A DNA stretch of 64,000 bases from JACKIP01 sp963710165 (GCA_963710165.1 CAVPYZ010000003.1:1-64000); one strand, 5' to 3'; positions 35,847 to 45,457 are shown, counted from the first letter of the stretch. Translations and numbers: made by a program. Notes: generated from the letters alone by a model not told the origin.

Positions 35847-36503
35847 ATGGTTACAAAAATAATTGCGATAGATGGCCCCGCCGCAAGTGGGAAGGGAACA
35901 ATTGCCAAGCGTCTGGCCGCAGAATTGAATTATGCGCATATGGATACAGGCGCGCTGTATCGTTTGGTTGGGATACACGTATTGCAAGCATCACGAAATC
36001 CAGAAAATGAGGAGGAAGCGCTGTCCGCGGCGCAAGAACTGAAACAGTGTTTCACCCCCGATATGACGGAAAACGCCGATATTCGTAGTGACGCGGTGGG
36101 ACAAGCCGCGTCGAAAGTAGCGCAATTTCAAAGCGTACGGGATGTTCTGTTCAATCTGCAAGTCGAATTCGCGCATAACCCGCCCGATGGTAAAAAGGGG
36201 GCTGTACTGGACGGACGCGATATTGGAACGGTAATTTGCCCGAATGCGAATATAAAGCTGTTTATCACGGCCTCAACAGACGTACGTGCCGACAGACGTA
36301 CGAAAGAATTACAATCCAAAGGCTTTGATGTGACCTACAACAACATTCTAGCGGATATGAAAGAACGCGATGCCCGAGACAGCGAACGCGACAGCGCTCC
36401 CATGAAGCCTGCAGAGGATGCCATACAAATTGATACTAGTGAGATGAACGCTGAGGAGGCGTATCAGAAAGCTTTTTATTTTGCTTCAAAAAAGTTAAAT
36501 TAG
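35847..36503 (+). CDS. cmk: Cytidylate kinase
   Basis: Phosphorylates CMP/dCMP. P-loop IDGPAASGKGTIAKRLA, MDTGALYR, DGRDIGTVICPNA and the lid ERDARDSERDSAPM. 218 residues, normal. Upstream of rpsA as in most proteobacteria, with one extra gene between. Confidence 0.95.
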   Translation: MVTKIIAIDGPAASGKGTIAKRLAAELNYAHMDTGALYRLVGIHVLQASRNPENEEEALSAAQELKQCFTPDMTENADIRSDAVGQAASKVAQFQSVRDVLFNLQVEFAHNPPDGKKGAVLDGRDIGTVICPNANIKLFITASTDVRADRRTKELQSKGFDVTYNNILADMKERDARDSERDSAPMKPAEDAIQIDTSEMNAEEAYQKAFYFASKKLN

Positions 36504-36507
36504 ATAC

Positions 36508-37101
36508 ATGAACGCATATCAGAAAAGCATTTGCAAAAGTGAACTTAGGCAAGATGAAAAGATTTTATGGGCAAAGCCCAAAACTTTAAAAATGATTGAT
36601 TATTATATTGTTTCCCCTTTAATAGCCTATTTTACTGCCTTCTATGCTACCCATTATTTTCTCGCCGAAAAAATGATGTGGATTTTGCCATATTTTGGAA
36701 AGGCCGTGCCTGATAAAAATGACGAAAGTTCTGAAACATCCCCGGAGGGTGTTAACTGGGCGGGAATTAATGATAATTATCTTGCTTTGTTTAATGATGT
36801 TAGTTTTTATACCGTAATCGTTTTAACGCTGCTTATTACACTATTGATTGCGGCTATATGGATATACTGTCGCCAATTTTATGTTCTCACGGATAAGCGT
36901 CTTATCATTTTTAAACCAAAAATTTTCTTCGTGAATGTAGATACGCTTTTAATAAATCGAATTGATGATGCTGTATTGCGTAACGGTTTTGGAATTGGTC
37001 GTTTGGGATTTATTAAATTTGAAGATAAAGCCCTTTACCTTGACTATCCGGATGCTAAAAAACTTTATAATCGGTTACTGGATATAAAAATGAAAACATA
37101 A
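36508..37101 (+). CDS. Membrane protein with bacterial PH-like domain
   Basis: About 197 residues, AT-rich. Two hydrophobic stretches (about 32-52 and 105-125) precede a cytoplasmic beta-rich segment QFYVLTDKRLIIFKPK, typical of YdbS/bPH2-type domains. The early GEKILW-like motif (RQDEKILWAKPK) is also a feature of this family. Inserted between cmk and rpsA with a five-base gap to cmk. Confidence 0.65.
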   Translation: MNAYQKSICKSELRQDEKILWAKPKTLKMIDYYIVSPLIAYFTAFYATHYFLAEKMMWILPYFGKAVPDKNDESSETSPEGVNWAGINDNYLALFNDVSFYTVIVLTLLITLLIAAIWIYCRQFYVLTDKRLIIFKPKIFFVNVDTLLINRIDDAVLRNGFGIGRLGFIKFEDKALYLDYPDAKKLYNRLLDIKMKT

Positions 37102-37126
37102 AATTATTGTCATTTTATTTAAACCC

Positions 37127-37155
37127 TTGCATTTCCTTTAATTTCTCGATATTAG
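37127..37155 (+). promoter_or_regulatory. Probable sigma70 promoter of rpsA
   Basis: TTGCAT (37127-37132), 17-base spacer, TATTAG (37150-37155), leaving about 95 bases of leader before the rpsA start at 37256. Confidence 0.5.
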
Positions 37156-37255
37156 TAGGGCCGTTCTGCCCGACATGCGCCTTTTATACATAAATTATAA
37201 ACAGGCGGAACCCATGAACGTCAGAGCATATTTTACTAAAAGGAAACTACTTAAT

Positions 37256-38962
37256 ATGGCTACAGCAGCTGCAAGACTAGAAGATAGAGAAGAATCAAAT
37301 GAATTCGCTGCCCTTCTCCAAGAATCACTACCAAGCGAAGAAAATTTTCAAGGAAACGTTGTTACAGGACGTGTTATCGAAGTAGAGAACGGATTTGTTC
37401 TCGTCGATGTCGGCCTAAAATCCGAAGGTCGTATCGAACTTCGCGAGTTTTCAAAACCGGGACAAGAGCCGGACGTAAATGTCGGCGATAAAGTTGACGT
37501 TTTTGTTGAGCGTCTGGAAGATCAAAACGGCGAAGCCGTTCTATCACGCGAAAAAGCACGTCGTGAAGAGGTCTGGACCGAACTGGAAGAACAACATAAA
37601 CAGGAAGAGCGCGTCACAGGCGTTATTCACAGCCGTGTTAAAGGCGGATTTACTGTTGATCTGGGCGGTGCGATTGCGTTCCTACCGGGATCACAAGTTG
37701 ATATTCGTCCGATTAAGGACGTAAACCCGTTAATGGGCACACCACAGCCTTTCATGATTTTAAAAATGGACCGCGCACGCGGCAACATCGTTGTCTCCCG
37801 CCGCGCTGTTCTGGAAGAATCACGTGAAGAAGCAAGATCGGATATTCTGGAGAATATCAAAGAAGGTCAGGTTCTTCAGGGCGTTGTCAAAAACATTACA
37901 GATTACGGCGCGTTCGTTGATCTGGGTGGTGTTGACGGTCTTCTACACGTTACAGATATTTCATATAAGCGTATCAATCATCCGACAGAAGTCATGAAGA
38001 TTGGTGATACGATCGAAGTACAGGTTATTCGTTTCAATGAAGAGAATAAGCGTATTTCCCTTGGCATGAAGCAACTGGAAAAAGATCCGTGGGAAGAAGT
38101 TCACCTGAACTACCCTGTTGGTCAGCAATTGAAGGGTCGTATTTCGAACCTGACCGATTATGGTGCATTTGTTGAGCTGGATGACGGAATTGAAGGTCTG
38201 GTTCATGTTTCTGAAATGTCATGGACGAAGAAAAATGTTCACCCGAGCAAGATCGCGTCTGTTTCGCAAGAAGTCGAAGTACAGGTTCTTGAAATTGACG
38301 AAGAAAAACGTCGTATTTCGCTTGGCATGAAACAGTGTCAGGAAAACCCTTGGGAAACAATCGCCACGAAACATGCTGTTGGTGATGAGATCGAAGGCCC
38401 TGTTAATAACGTGACAGAATTTGGTCTGTTTGTCGGCATTGATGATGATCTGGACGGTATGGTTCATATCTCTGACATCTCATGGGAAGACCAGACAGAA
38501 GACGTTCTGAAGGAATTCAAGAAAGGGGATAGCGTGAAAGCGAAGATCCTTGAAATTGATCCGCAGAAAGAGCGTGTTGCCCTTGGTATCAAGCAACTGA
38601 CAGACGACCCGTTTGAAGGTGCGATGAAGGGGATGGCCAAAGGCGCGATTGTGACTTGTACAATCACAGCCATTGATGACCGCGGTGTTGAAGTTGACGT
38701 CAACGAAAATGTGACCGGCTATATCAAGAAGCCTGATCTGTCTCGTGAACGTAGCGAACAACGTCCGGATCGTTTTGCGGTGAAAGAAAAAGTCGATGCG
38801 AAAATTATCTCCGTTGACCGTAAGAACCGTAAGCTATCCTTGTCAATCAAGGCACGTGAAATGGATGAAGACAAGAAAGCCATGGAAGAATTCGGTTCTG
38901 CCGATTCCGGTGCGTCTCTTGGTGATATCCTTGGCGCAGCATTGAGCAAAGATGAAAAATAA
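37256..38962 (+). CDS. rpsA: 30S ribosomal protein S1
   Basis: Six S1 repeats in 568 residues, unwinding and presenting mRNA to the ribosome. I start at ATG 37256 (MATAAARLEDREESNEF) because a ribosome site (aaaaggaaa) lies just upstream and the longer frame from 37175 has no homology. Repeats are visible as NITDYGAFVDLGGVDGLLHV, NLTDYGAFVELDDGIEGLVHV, NVTEFGLFVGI.DDLDGMVHI and AIDDRGVEVDVNENVTGYI. Followed by terminators at 38971-39034. Confidence 0.97.
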   Translation: MATAAARLEDREESNEFAALLQESLPSEENFQGNVVTGRVIEVENGFVLVDVGLKSEGRIELREFSKPGQEPDVNVGDKVDVFVERLEDQNGEAVLSREKARREEVWTELEEQHKQEERVTGVIHSRVKGGFTVDLGGAIAFLPGSQVDIRPIKDVNPLMGTPQPFMILKMDRARGNIVVSRRAVLEESREEARSDILENIKEGQVLQGVVKNITDYGAFVDLGGVDGLLHVTDISYKRINHPTEVMKIGDTIEVQVIRFNEENKRISLGMKQLEKDPWEEVHLNYPVGQQLKGRISNLTDYGAFVELDDGIEGLVHVSEMSWTKKNVHPSKIASVSQEVEVQVLEIDEEKRRISLGMKQCQENPWETIATKHAVGDEIEGPVNNVTEFGLFVGIDDDLDGMVHISDISWEDQTEDVLKEFKKGDSVKAKILEIDPQKERVALGIKQLTDDPFEGAMKGMAKGAIVTCTITAIDDRGVEVDVNENVTGYIKKPDLSRERSEQRPDRFAVKEKVDAKIISVDRKNRKLSLSIKAREMDEDKKAMEEFGSADSGASLGDILGAALSKDEK

Positions 38963-38970
38963 ATAAGTGA

Positions 38971-39034
38971 AAGGGGGCATACCCCTTCACAATTTATAAG
39001 CTATGACGAAAGCCGGAATTTTTCCGGCTTTTTT
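38971..39034 (+). terminator. Two hairpins ending the rpsA transcript
   Basis: First a small stem AAGGGG/CCCCTT (38971-38988), then AAGCCGGAA-TTT-TTCCGGCTT (39010-39030) with a T run, a good rho-independent terminator. Confidence 0.8.
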
Positions 39035-39146
39035 CATGGCTCTTTTGGGCTGTTTTCCTTGACCGCCTGCTTTAAAATGTGCATATCTTAACTATCTGGA
39101 ACAACTAGGTTTTTATAAAGGTTCCAAAACTAGAGGCAAATAAAAA

Positions 39147-39428
39147 ATGACTAAATCAGAGCTGATAAGCCGAATAGCAGACTTAAATCCGCATTTATAT
39201 TTGCGTGATATTGAAAAGATTGTTGAAACGTTTTTTGAGGAAATTACCGCCGCACTGGCAAATGGTGACCGTGTTGAACTGCGCGGCTTTGGGGCGTTTT
39301 CTGTTAAAGAACGCGACGCGCGCATCGGTCGCAACCCCCGCACAGGCGAAAAGGTCGAGGTTGAGGCAAAGCGTCTGCCGTTTTTCAAAACAGGCAAAGC
39401 GTTGCGTGATCGTTTGAATGAAGAATAA
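39147..39428 (+). CDS. ihfB: Integration host factor beta subunit
   Basis: Sequence-specific DNA-bending protein. MTKSELISRIADLNPHL, ETFFEEITAALANGDRVELRGFGAF and the beta-arm GRNPRTGEKVEV with LPFFKTGKALRDRLN. 93 residues, normal. Located between rpsA and a LapA protein, the standard order. Confidence 0.95.
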   Translation: MTKSELISRIADLNPHLYLRDIEKIVETFFEEITAALANGDRVELRGFGAFSVKERDARIGRNPRTGEKVEVEAKRLPFFKTGKALRDRLNEE

Positions 39429-39436
39429 GTAAATTT

Positions 39437-39470
39437 GTGATTGCGAGCCGCAGGCGAAGCATTCTATGAT
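39437..39470. repeat. RPE-like palindromic dispersed repeat, copy 3
   Basis: gtgattgcgagccgcaggcg continued by aagcattctatgat, a decayed relative of GTCATTGCGAGCCGCAGGCG...AATCTCATGAT elements. It sits in the ihfB-lapA gap, inverted relative to copy 1. Confidence 0.55.
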
Positions 39471-39539
39471 ATCTTATTGTTATTGAACGGCTTCATTCCT
39501 GTAAGTTATTTGCAATAATACATAGGATCTGGATAAGGT

Positions 39540-39869
39540 ATGACTTTCTTTCGCTATATATTTTCAACACTTCTTGCGCTTGCCGCCGTTGTTTTTGCCG
39601 TGGCAAACATGCAAAGCGCCAATGTTTTTTACAGTCCCGTTCATAATCCTTTGGATTTACCCGTGGCGGTTATTGCCTTGGGCGCGGCGGCAATCGGGTT
39701 CTTTTTTGGCGGATTGTTTATCTGGTGCATACACGGCCCTCTCTCCACCAAAGCCGATAAAAAACGCGGACAAGTCTATAATTTGATCAAAGAGAATAAA
39801 AAGCTGCAGGAAGAAAAACAAGTGACTGAGACAGTCGCCAGTAATAAGGCCTTTATCGCTACGAAATAA
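39540..39869 (+). CDS. lapA: LapA/DUF1049 domain membrane protein
   Basis: 109 residues with two membrane helices (about 5-24 and 42-65) linked by NMQSANVFYSP, followed by a charged coiled-coil cytoplasmic tail (KADKKRGQVYNLIKENKKLQEEK). In enterobacteria LapA works with LapB to tune LpxC levels; no lapB is nearby here. Family position after ihfB is standard. Confidence 0.85.
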   Translation: MTFFRYIFSTLLALAAVVFAVANMQSANVFYSPVHNPLDLPVAVIALGAAAIGFFFGGLFIWCIHGPLSTKADKKRGQVYNLIKENKKLQEEKQVTETVASNKAFIATK

Positions 39870-39891
39870 ATATATTCACATCGCGGCAGTC

Positions 39892-40626
39892 ATGTTAAAA
39901 AACTATATGATTAATCATCCGCTTATATACTCGTCCATTGATACGCCTGATATTGAAAAAGCGCTCTTTTTTGCAAAGATTGCCGAAGAAACTAATCAGG
40001 GTTTAAAGCTTGGGCTGGAATTTTTTAATTCAAATGGCCCACAAGGAGTTGCAAAAATTCGCGAGGCTTGTCCCGATTTATCATTTTTTCTCGATTTAAA
40101 ATATCACGACATTCCAAATACTGTTCGCGCCGCCGTGCGCGAAGCATCAAAGCTGGATATTGATTATATAAACGTTCATGCCAGTGGCGGAATCAACATG
40201 ATGAAGTATGCGGTGGAGGGCGCGCGCGAAGGAGCGACTGCGGCAGGTGTACGTGTGCCAAAAGTCTTGGGCGTCACAATATTAACTTCATTGGATGAGG
40301 GCGATCTGGATTTGATCGGCTATTACGGTAGTGCAGACGAGATGGTGCAACGCCTTGCGCGGTTGGCGGATGAGAGCGGACTGGAGGGCATTGTCTGTAG
40401 CGCTATGGAAATCCAGATGATACGTCGAAATATGCGAAAAGATTTCGTATTGATGGTGCCGGGTATTCGTCCGAGGGGAAGCGACGTAGGCGATCAAAAA
40501 CGCGTTATGACTCCACTACAAGCGGTGGAGGCGGGTGCAACTCATCTGGTTATTGGCCGCCCCATTACCGGTGCGGATGATCCAAAGCAAGCAATTTTGG
40601 ATATATTAGAGGAGTGTACGTCTTAG
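39892..40626 (+). CDS. pyrF: Orotidine 5'-phosphate decarboxylase
   Basis: Last step of UMP synthesis. Catalytic Asp-Lys-Asp array in FLDLKYHDIPNT, INVHASGG, then GVTILTSLDEGDL, GIVCSAMEI, VPGIRPRGSD and ATHLVIGRPIT. 244 residues, normal. Starts 22 bases after lapA; trpF follows 16 bases after the stop. Confidence 0.95.
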   Translation: MLKNYMINHPLIYSSIDTPDIEKALFFAKIAEETNQGLKLGLEFFNSNGPQGVAKIREACPDLSFFLDLKYHDIPNTVRAAVREASKLDIDYINVHASGGINMMKYAVEGAREGATAAGVRVPKVLGVTILTSLDEGDLDLIGYYGSADEMVQRLARLADESGLEGIVCSAMEIQMIRRNMRKDFVLMVPGIRPRGSDVGDQKRVMTPLQAVEAGATHLVIGRPITGADDPKQAILDILEECTS

Positions 40627-40642
40627 GCGTACGTGTGCAGTC

Positions 40643-41290
40643 ATGGTATTTGTAAAGATTTGCGGTATCTCTGATCTACCCTCCTTAAAATGTGCGGTTG
40701 AAAACGGAGCAAAATTTATTGGCTTGGTGTTCTATCCGCCTTCATCACGATATGTGGAAACAGAGCAGGCCAAAATACTGGCACGGCATATTCCGACGGG
40801 TGTAAAAGCCATTGGCTTGTTTGTTGACCCGACAGATGAAGAACTGGACCGCGTCATTCCCATTACTCAGCTTGATATGATTCAGCTTCACGGTTCGGAG
40901 ACACCAGGACGCGTACAGGACATTAAAGACAAGTACTCCATCAAAATTATTAAGGCATTGCCTGTATCGACGTCAGAAGATTTATTGCAAGTCGAGGCCT
41001 ATGAGGCGGTTGCGGACTGGCTGCTATTCGATACAAAAACCCCAGAGCATGGCGGCAGTGGCGAGCGTTTTGACTGGACGCTACTAACAGGGCGTACGTT
41101 TAAAAAACCATGGATGTTGGCGGGGGGAATAAATATCGATAACATTGCCGAAGCATTGAGTGTTTTGAACCCGAATGCCATCGACGTTTCAAGTGGTGTC
41201 GAAATAGATAAGGGTGTAAAAGACCCTGCAAAAATAGAAGAATTTCTAAAACATGTCAGATTATTGGACAAAACCGACGAAAATCATTAA
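40643..41290 (+). CDS. trpF: Phosphoribosylanthranilate isomerase
   Basis: Third step of tryptophan synthesis. VKICGISDLPSLKCAVENGA (catalytic Cys), GLVFYPPSSRYV, QLHGSETP, FDTKTPEHGGSGERFDW (catalytic Asp) and LAGGINIDNI with DVSSGVE. 215 residues, normal. In the pyrF-trpF-trpB unit. Confidence 0.96.
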   Translation: MVFVKICGISDLPSLKCAVENGAKFIGLVFYPPSSRYVETEQAKILARHIPTGVKAIGLFVDPTDEELDRVIPITQLDMIQLHGSETPGRVQDIKDKYSIKIIKALPVSTSEDLLQVEAYEAVADWLLFDTKTPEHGGSGERFDWTLLTGRTFKKPWMLAGGINIDNIAEALSVLNPNAIDVSSGVEIDKGVKDPAKIEEFLKHVRLLDKTDENH

Positions 41291-41300
41291 GAGATAGTAT

Positions 41301-42542
41301 ATGACAGCACAATCTACCCCGTCCCCCGCACTTAATTCCCTCTCAAATGGCCCTGACGAAGACGGTCATTTTGGTCTTTACGGCGGACGTTATGTGGCTG
41401 AAACCCTGATGCCGCTGATTATGAGTGTTGAGCAGGCGTACAAAGACGCGCGGGATGATGAGGCTTTTTGGGAGGAATTCAACGAATTGGCGCGGGATTA
41501 TATCGGGCGTCCGTCCCCGCTCTATTTTGCCAAGGAAACAACAAAACATCTGGGCGGCGCAGAAATCTGGTTCAAACGAGATGAGCTGAATCACACAGGC
41601 GCGCACAAGATTAATCATTGTCTGGGACAAATTTTACTCGCCAAACGCATGGGGAAAACCCGCATTATCGCGGAAACCGGCGCGGGGCAACATGGGGTGG
41701 CAACCGCAACCGTATGCGCTTTGTTTAAATTACCCTGCACCATTTTTATGGGCGCGACCGATATCGAGCGTCAGGCACCGAACGTCTTTCGTATGAAACT
41801 ATTGGGCGCGGAAGTGAAGCCGGTCACCAGCGGTTCCGGTACATTAAAAGATGCGATGAATGAAGCGCTGCGTGATTGGGTGGCGAATGTACGTGACACG
41901 TACTATCTGATTGGTACAGTTGCGGGGCCGCATCCATTTCCCATGATGGTGCGCGATTTCCAGTCCGTCATCGGCAAGGAAACCAAACAACAAATGAAAG
42001 AGCGTGTTGATGCCCTGCCCGATCATTTGGTGGCGTGTATTGGCGGCGGGTCGAATGCCATGGGGCTGTTTCACCCGTTTCTGGATGATCGTGATGTTAA
42101 GATGCACGGTGTCGAGGCGGGCGGTCACGGTGTTGACACCGACCAACACGCGGCAAGTCTGAACGGCGGGTCGGCGGGCGTTCTACACGGCATGCGAAGC
42201 TATTTCCTACAAGATTCTGACGGACAGATTGAGGAAGCGCATTCGATTTCCGCAGGATTGGATTACCCCGGTATTGGGCCCGAACATGCGTGGCTGTTCG
42301 ATCAAAAACGTGTGAAGTATGTTTCCGTCACAGATGATGAAGCGATGGAGGCATTTCAATTACTGGCAAAGTTGGAAGGGATTCTACCCGCGCTTGAGCC
42401 TGCGCATGCGTTTGCGTATGTCATGAAACTTGCCCCGACTTTACCGAAAGAGGAGCGTATCATCATGAATTTGTGCGGACGCGGCGATAAGGATATATTT
42501 ACAGTTGCTGAAAAGCTAGGCGTAAAATGTAGCAATAAATGA
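41301..42542 (+). CDS. trpB: Tryptophan synthase beta subunit
   Basis: Makes tryptophan from indole and serine with PLP. PLP Lys in LNHTGAHKINHCLGQ, AETGAGQHGVATATV, then GGGSNAMGLFHPF and GVEAGGHG. 413 residues, normal. trpA does not follow, although TrpA normally supplies indole by channelling; it must lie elsewhere or be missing. Starts 10 bases after trpF. Confidence 0.97.
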   Translation: MTAQSTPSPALNSLSNGPDEDGHFGLYGGRYVAETLMPLIMSVEQAYKDARDDEAFWEEFNELARDYIGRPSPLYFAKETTKHLGGAEIWFKRDELNHTGAHKINHCLGQILLAKRMGKTRIIAETGAGQHGVATATVCALFKLPCTIFMGATDIERQAPNVFRMKLLGAEVKPVTSGSGTLKDAMNEALRDWVANVRDTYYLIGTVAGPHPFPMMVRDFQSVIGKETKQQMKERVDALPDHLVACIGGGSNAMGLFHPFLDDRDVKMHGVEAGGHGVDTDQHAASLNGGSAGVLHGMRSYFLQDSDGQIEEAHSISAGLDYPGIGPEHAWLFDQKRVKYVSVTDDEAMEAFQLLAKLEGILPALEPAHAFAYVMKLAPTLPKEERIIMNLCGRGDKDIFTVAEKLGVKCSNK

Positions 42543-42552
42543 GGGGGCGTGC

Positions 42553-43263
42553 GTGAACATACATTCATCAGATACAGATTTTGCGGATATCACCTCGCGA
42601 TTTTTAATGGGGCCGGATGGGCGCACGGAGCTGGCGCAAGCCGATTTTGCGTTGGTGTTTGGAAATCCACATATTATCGAAGAGTTGGCAGAGGCGGCAG
42701 CAGATCACTATCATCGGGGATATTTTGATCTGGTTGTGGTATCGGGGTGCGGTAACTGGGCGCATGAATATCAACGGGCAGCCGCGATACAAACGCCCGA
42801 ATGTATTGAAGGCCTGAATAAAACAGAAGCCACCAGAATATTTGAAGCCTTGATAGATCGAGACGTTCCCGCGAGCGCTGTTTTATTAGACCATAATGCG
42901 ACCAATACACAGCAAAATGTTGAAAATGCAAAGCGACTTTTGGAAACGGCGCAACCTGACGTTTCAACTTGTATCGGTTTTGGTCATGTAAAAGCAGGAA
43001 CGCGTTATATTGAAACACTGGCGCGGCGTTGGCCAGATATGTTTGCCATGGGTGTCAATGTAAATCCTTATGTGAAAGATATAGAAAACTGGCATGAATG
43101 TGACGATTTTTCACGTGATGTTTTAACACAAGTCGCAAAACGTGAAACTTATTTACATCAAGGTGATCTGGTAGCGGTTGATTTGGATGTGATTAGTGAG
43201 GTTGCACGTCAAATGCAGCGTCCACAAAGCGCATTACAGGATGACTGTACGTTTATTATGTAA
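42553..43263 (+). CDS. YdcF/DUF218-family protein
   Basis: About 236 residues, beginning with GTG after a strong ribosome site (gaggggg). ADFALVFGNP, VVVSGCGNWAHEYQRA, LNKTEATRIFEAL, and LLDHNATNTQQNVENAKRLL match cytoplasmic YdcF-type DUF218 proteins. No signal peptide, unlike the SanA/ElyC envelope branch. Its 3' end overlaps purU by 30 bases. It occupies the position trpA often holds. Confidence 0.8.
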   Translation: MNIHSSDTDFADITSRFLMGPDGRTELAQADFALVFGNPHIIEELAEAAADHYHRGYFDLVVVSGCGNWAHEYQRAAAIQTPECIEGLNKTEATRIFEALIDRDVPASAVLLDHNATNTQQNVENAKRLLETAQPDVSTCIGFGHVKAGTRYIETLARRWPDMFAMGVNVNPYVKDIENWHECDDFSRDVLTQVAKRETYLHQGDLVAVDLDVISEVARQMQRPQSALQDDCTFIM

Positions 43264-44043
43264 GAAAATACGATGTTCCGTATATAGTTTTATCGCGCTT
43301 GCCAAGGTCTGGCATTCTATATCACGTCCCAAGGCCTGCATAGATTTTGGATTGTACGTATGGTTGATAGTGGCCACATTTTGGGTGATAATCGGCCCTT
43401 CATCCAGATCGGTAGTCACAAAGTGCGCCGTTGCTCCAATCATTTTAACTCCGCGGTCATAAGCTTGTTGATAGGGTTTTGCGCCCTTAAACCCCGGTAA
43501 AAAGGAATGGTGAATATTAATTGTTCTATCATTGTAACGCGTACAGAAGTCATCACTCAAAATCTGCATATAACGCGCAAGTATAATCAGGTCAGTGTCA
43601 CTGCGCGTTATATAATCAGTGATTGCCGTTTCGTCATGACCATTAATTTTGTGAAAAGGCAATGCATGGCGCTCTACCATCTCACGGCTTTTCTCATGGT
43701 TGGAAAGAACGCCCGTTATATTGATATTTAAATGGTTTGATTCGGCGCGGTAAAGGAGGTCATTCAAACAATGATCCCATTGTGACACTAGAATAAGCGC
43801 ATTCACCGGCTTGTTATTATCATAAATGTACGCATCAATATTAAATCGGGTTTTAATATCTTCAAAATCTGCAATAAACTCGTCCTTTTCCCCTGAAAAG
43901 ATTATGCGCATAAAGAAATGATTATCTTCTCGCTTATGAAACTGTGCCGCTTCCTCAATATTACAACCATGTTTATGCAGGCAACCGGAAACCGCGGCAA
44001 TAATTCCGGGTTGGTCAGGGCAAGACAGCTTTAAAACATACAT
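43234..44043 (-). CDS. purU: Formyltetrahydrofolate deformylase
   Basis: Releases formate from 10-formyl-THF. N-terminal ACT-like domain (LSCPDQPGIIAAVSGCLHKHGCNI), then the formyltransferase fold with NIHHSFLPGFKGAKPY (Asn, His) and TTDLDEGPIITQ (Asp). 269 residues, slightly short of the usual 280. Overlaps ahcY by one base (TAATG), suggesting an ahcY-purU operon linking one-carbon recycling. Confidence 0.93.
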   Translation of the reverse strand: MYVLKLSCPDQPGIIAAVSGCLHKHGCNIEEAAQFHKREDNHFFMRIIFSGEKDEFIADFEDIKTRFNIDAYIYDNNKPVNALILVSQWDHCLNDLLYRAESNHLNINITGVLSNHEKSREMVERHALPFHKINGHDETAITDYITRSDTDLIILARYMQILSDDFCTRYNDRTINIHHSFLPGFKGAKPYQQAYDRGVKMIGATAHFVTTDLDEGPIITQNVATINHTYNPKSMQALGRDIECQTLASAIKLYTEHRIFLHNKRTVIL

Positions 44044-45353
44044 TAATATCTGTACGTGTCTGATTTGAATGGGCCTTGAACCTCTACATCGATGTAATCG
44101 GCTTGATCATCGGAAAGTTGGGTGAGTTGAACGCCGAGTTTTTCAAGGTGGAGCGCCGCGACCTTTTCATCCAGATGTTTTGGTAAGACGTACACTTTAT
44201 TTTCATAGTCCTGGTAATTATTCCAAAGCTCGATCTGGGCGATCACCTGATTGGTGAAGGAGGAACTCATCACGAAGGAGGGGTGACCGGTGGCACAACC
44301 GAGGTTGACCAAACGCCCTTCGGCAAGAAGCAGGATACGCTTTCCATCGGGAAATTCGACTTCATCAACTTGTGGCTTCACATTGTGCCATGTCATGTTA
44401 CGTAAGGGTTGGGTCTGGATTTCATTATCAAAGTGACCGATGTTACAGACAATGGCGCGGTCTTTCATATCACGCATATGATCAACGGTGATAACATCTT
44501 TATTCCCTGTTGCGGTGACGAAAATATCGGCGCGGGGGGCGGCGGTTTCCATGGTCACAACCTCGAACCCTTCCATGGCGGCTTGCAGGGCGCAAATCGG
44601 GTCAACTTCGGACACCATAACGCGGCAACCGGCATTACGTAGGGATTCCGCTGTGCCCTTACCAACATCGCCGAAACCGCAAACCATGGCAATCTTGCCC
44701 GCCATCATCACATCGGTGGCGCGGCGAATGGCATCAACGCATGATTCACGACAGCCATATTTATTATCGAATTTCGACTTTGTGACCGAGTCATTCACAT
44801 TGATCGCCGGAACTTTCAATGTGCCTTTTTTCTGCATTTCGTGCAGGAACATAACGCCTGTGGTTGTTTCTTCGGAAATGCCGCGGACGTCATTCATTAA
44901 GTCGGGATAATCCTCATGCATGATGCGGGTCAGGTCGCCACCGTCATCCAAAATCATATTCGGTGTCCAGCCATCCGGACCTTTGATCGTATCGTGGATA
45001 CAGGCTTCGCCTTCTTCCTCTGTCTGGCCTTTCCATGCAAAGACGGGAACACCGCGTGCGGCAACCGCCGCCGCCGCTTGATCTTGTGTGGAAAAGATAT
45101 TGCAGGATGACCAACGCACCGTCGCGCCCAGCGCGGTCAGCGTCTCAATCAGAACAGCCGTCTGGATCGTCATGTGCAGGCAACCCGCAATACGCGCATC
45201 TTTTAAGGGTTGATCGGCGCCGTATTCCTCACGCAGAGCCATCAGCCCCGGCATTTCAATCTCGGCCAGAGTAATTTCCTTACGCCCCCAATCAGCGAGG
45301 GAGATATCCTTGATTTTATAATCGTTTTCGACTGTTTTTGGTGTGGCGGTCAT
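44043..45353 (-). CDS. ahcY: Adenosylhomocysteinase
   Basis: Hydrolyses S-adenosylhomocysteine to adenosine and homocysteine. MALREEYG, CLHMTIQTAVLIETL, DDGGDLT, NVNDSVTKSKFDNKYGCRESC, the NAD loop CGFGDVGKGTAES, NIGHFDNEI, and the C-terminal KSDTYRY. 436 residues, normal. No SAH riboswitch is obvious in its leader. Confidence 0.97.
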   Translation of the reverse strand: MTATPKTVENDYKIKDISLADWGRKEITLAEIEMPGLMALREEYGADQPLKDARIAGCLHMTIQTAVLIETLTALGATVRWSSCNIFSTQDQAAAAVAARGVPVFAWKGQTEEEGEACIHDTIKGPDGWTPNMILDDGGDLTRIMHEDYPDLMNDVRGISEETTTGVMFLHEMQKKGTLKVPAINVNDSVTKSKFDNKYGCRESCVDAIRRATDVMMAGKIAMVCGFGDVGKGTAESLRNAGCRVMVSEVDPICALQAAMEGFEVVTMETAAPRADIFVTATGNKDVITVDHMRDMKDRAIVCNIGHFDNEIQTQPLRNMTWHNVKPQVDEVEFPDGKRILLLAEGRLVNLGCATGHPSFVMSSSFTNQVIAQIELWNNYQDYENKVYVLPKHLDEKVAALHLEKLGVQLTQLSDDQADYIDVEVQGPFKSDTYRY

Positions 45354-45384
45354 GGCTGTATCCTGCTTGTTTAATGATAGTTGT

Positions 45385-45413
45385 TAGATACTAGGTTGGA
45401 TGGGGTATTTCAA
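45385..45413 (-). promoter_or_regulatory. Probable sigma70 promoter of ahcY
   Basis: On the minus strand, TTGAAA (45408-45413), 17-base spacer, TATCTA (45385-45390), about 30 bases before the ahcY ATG. Confidence 0.5.
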
Positions 45414-45457
45414 GAACTTAATGATCAGTGAATTTAGATTGAATTGAATGGTCATTA

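Noticed and set aside
45354..45457. Possible SAH or SAM riboswitch upstream of ahcY
   Set aside because: The leader is short (about 30 bases from the likely -10 box) and AT-rich with no convincing structured element.
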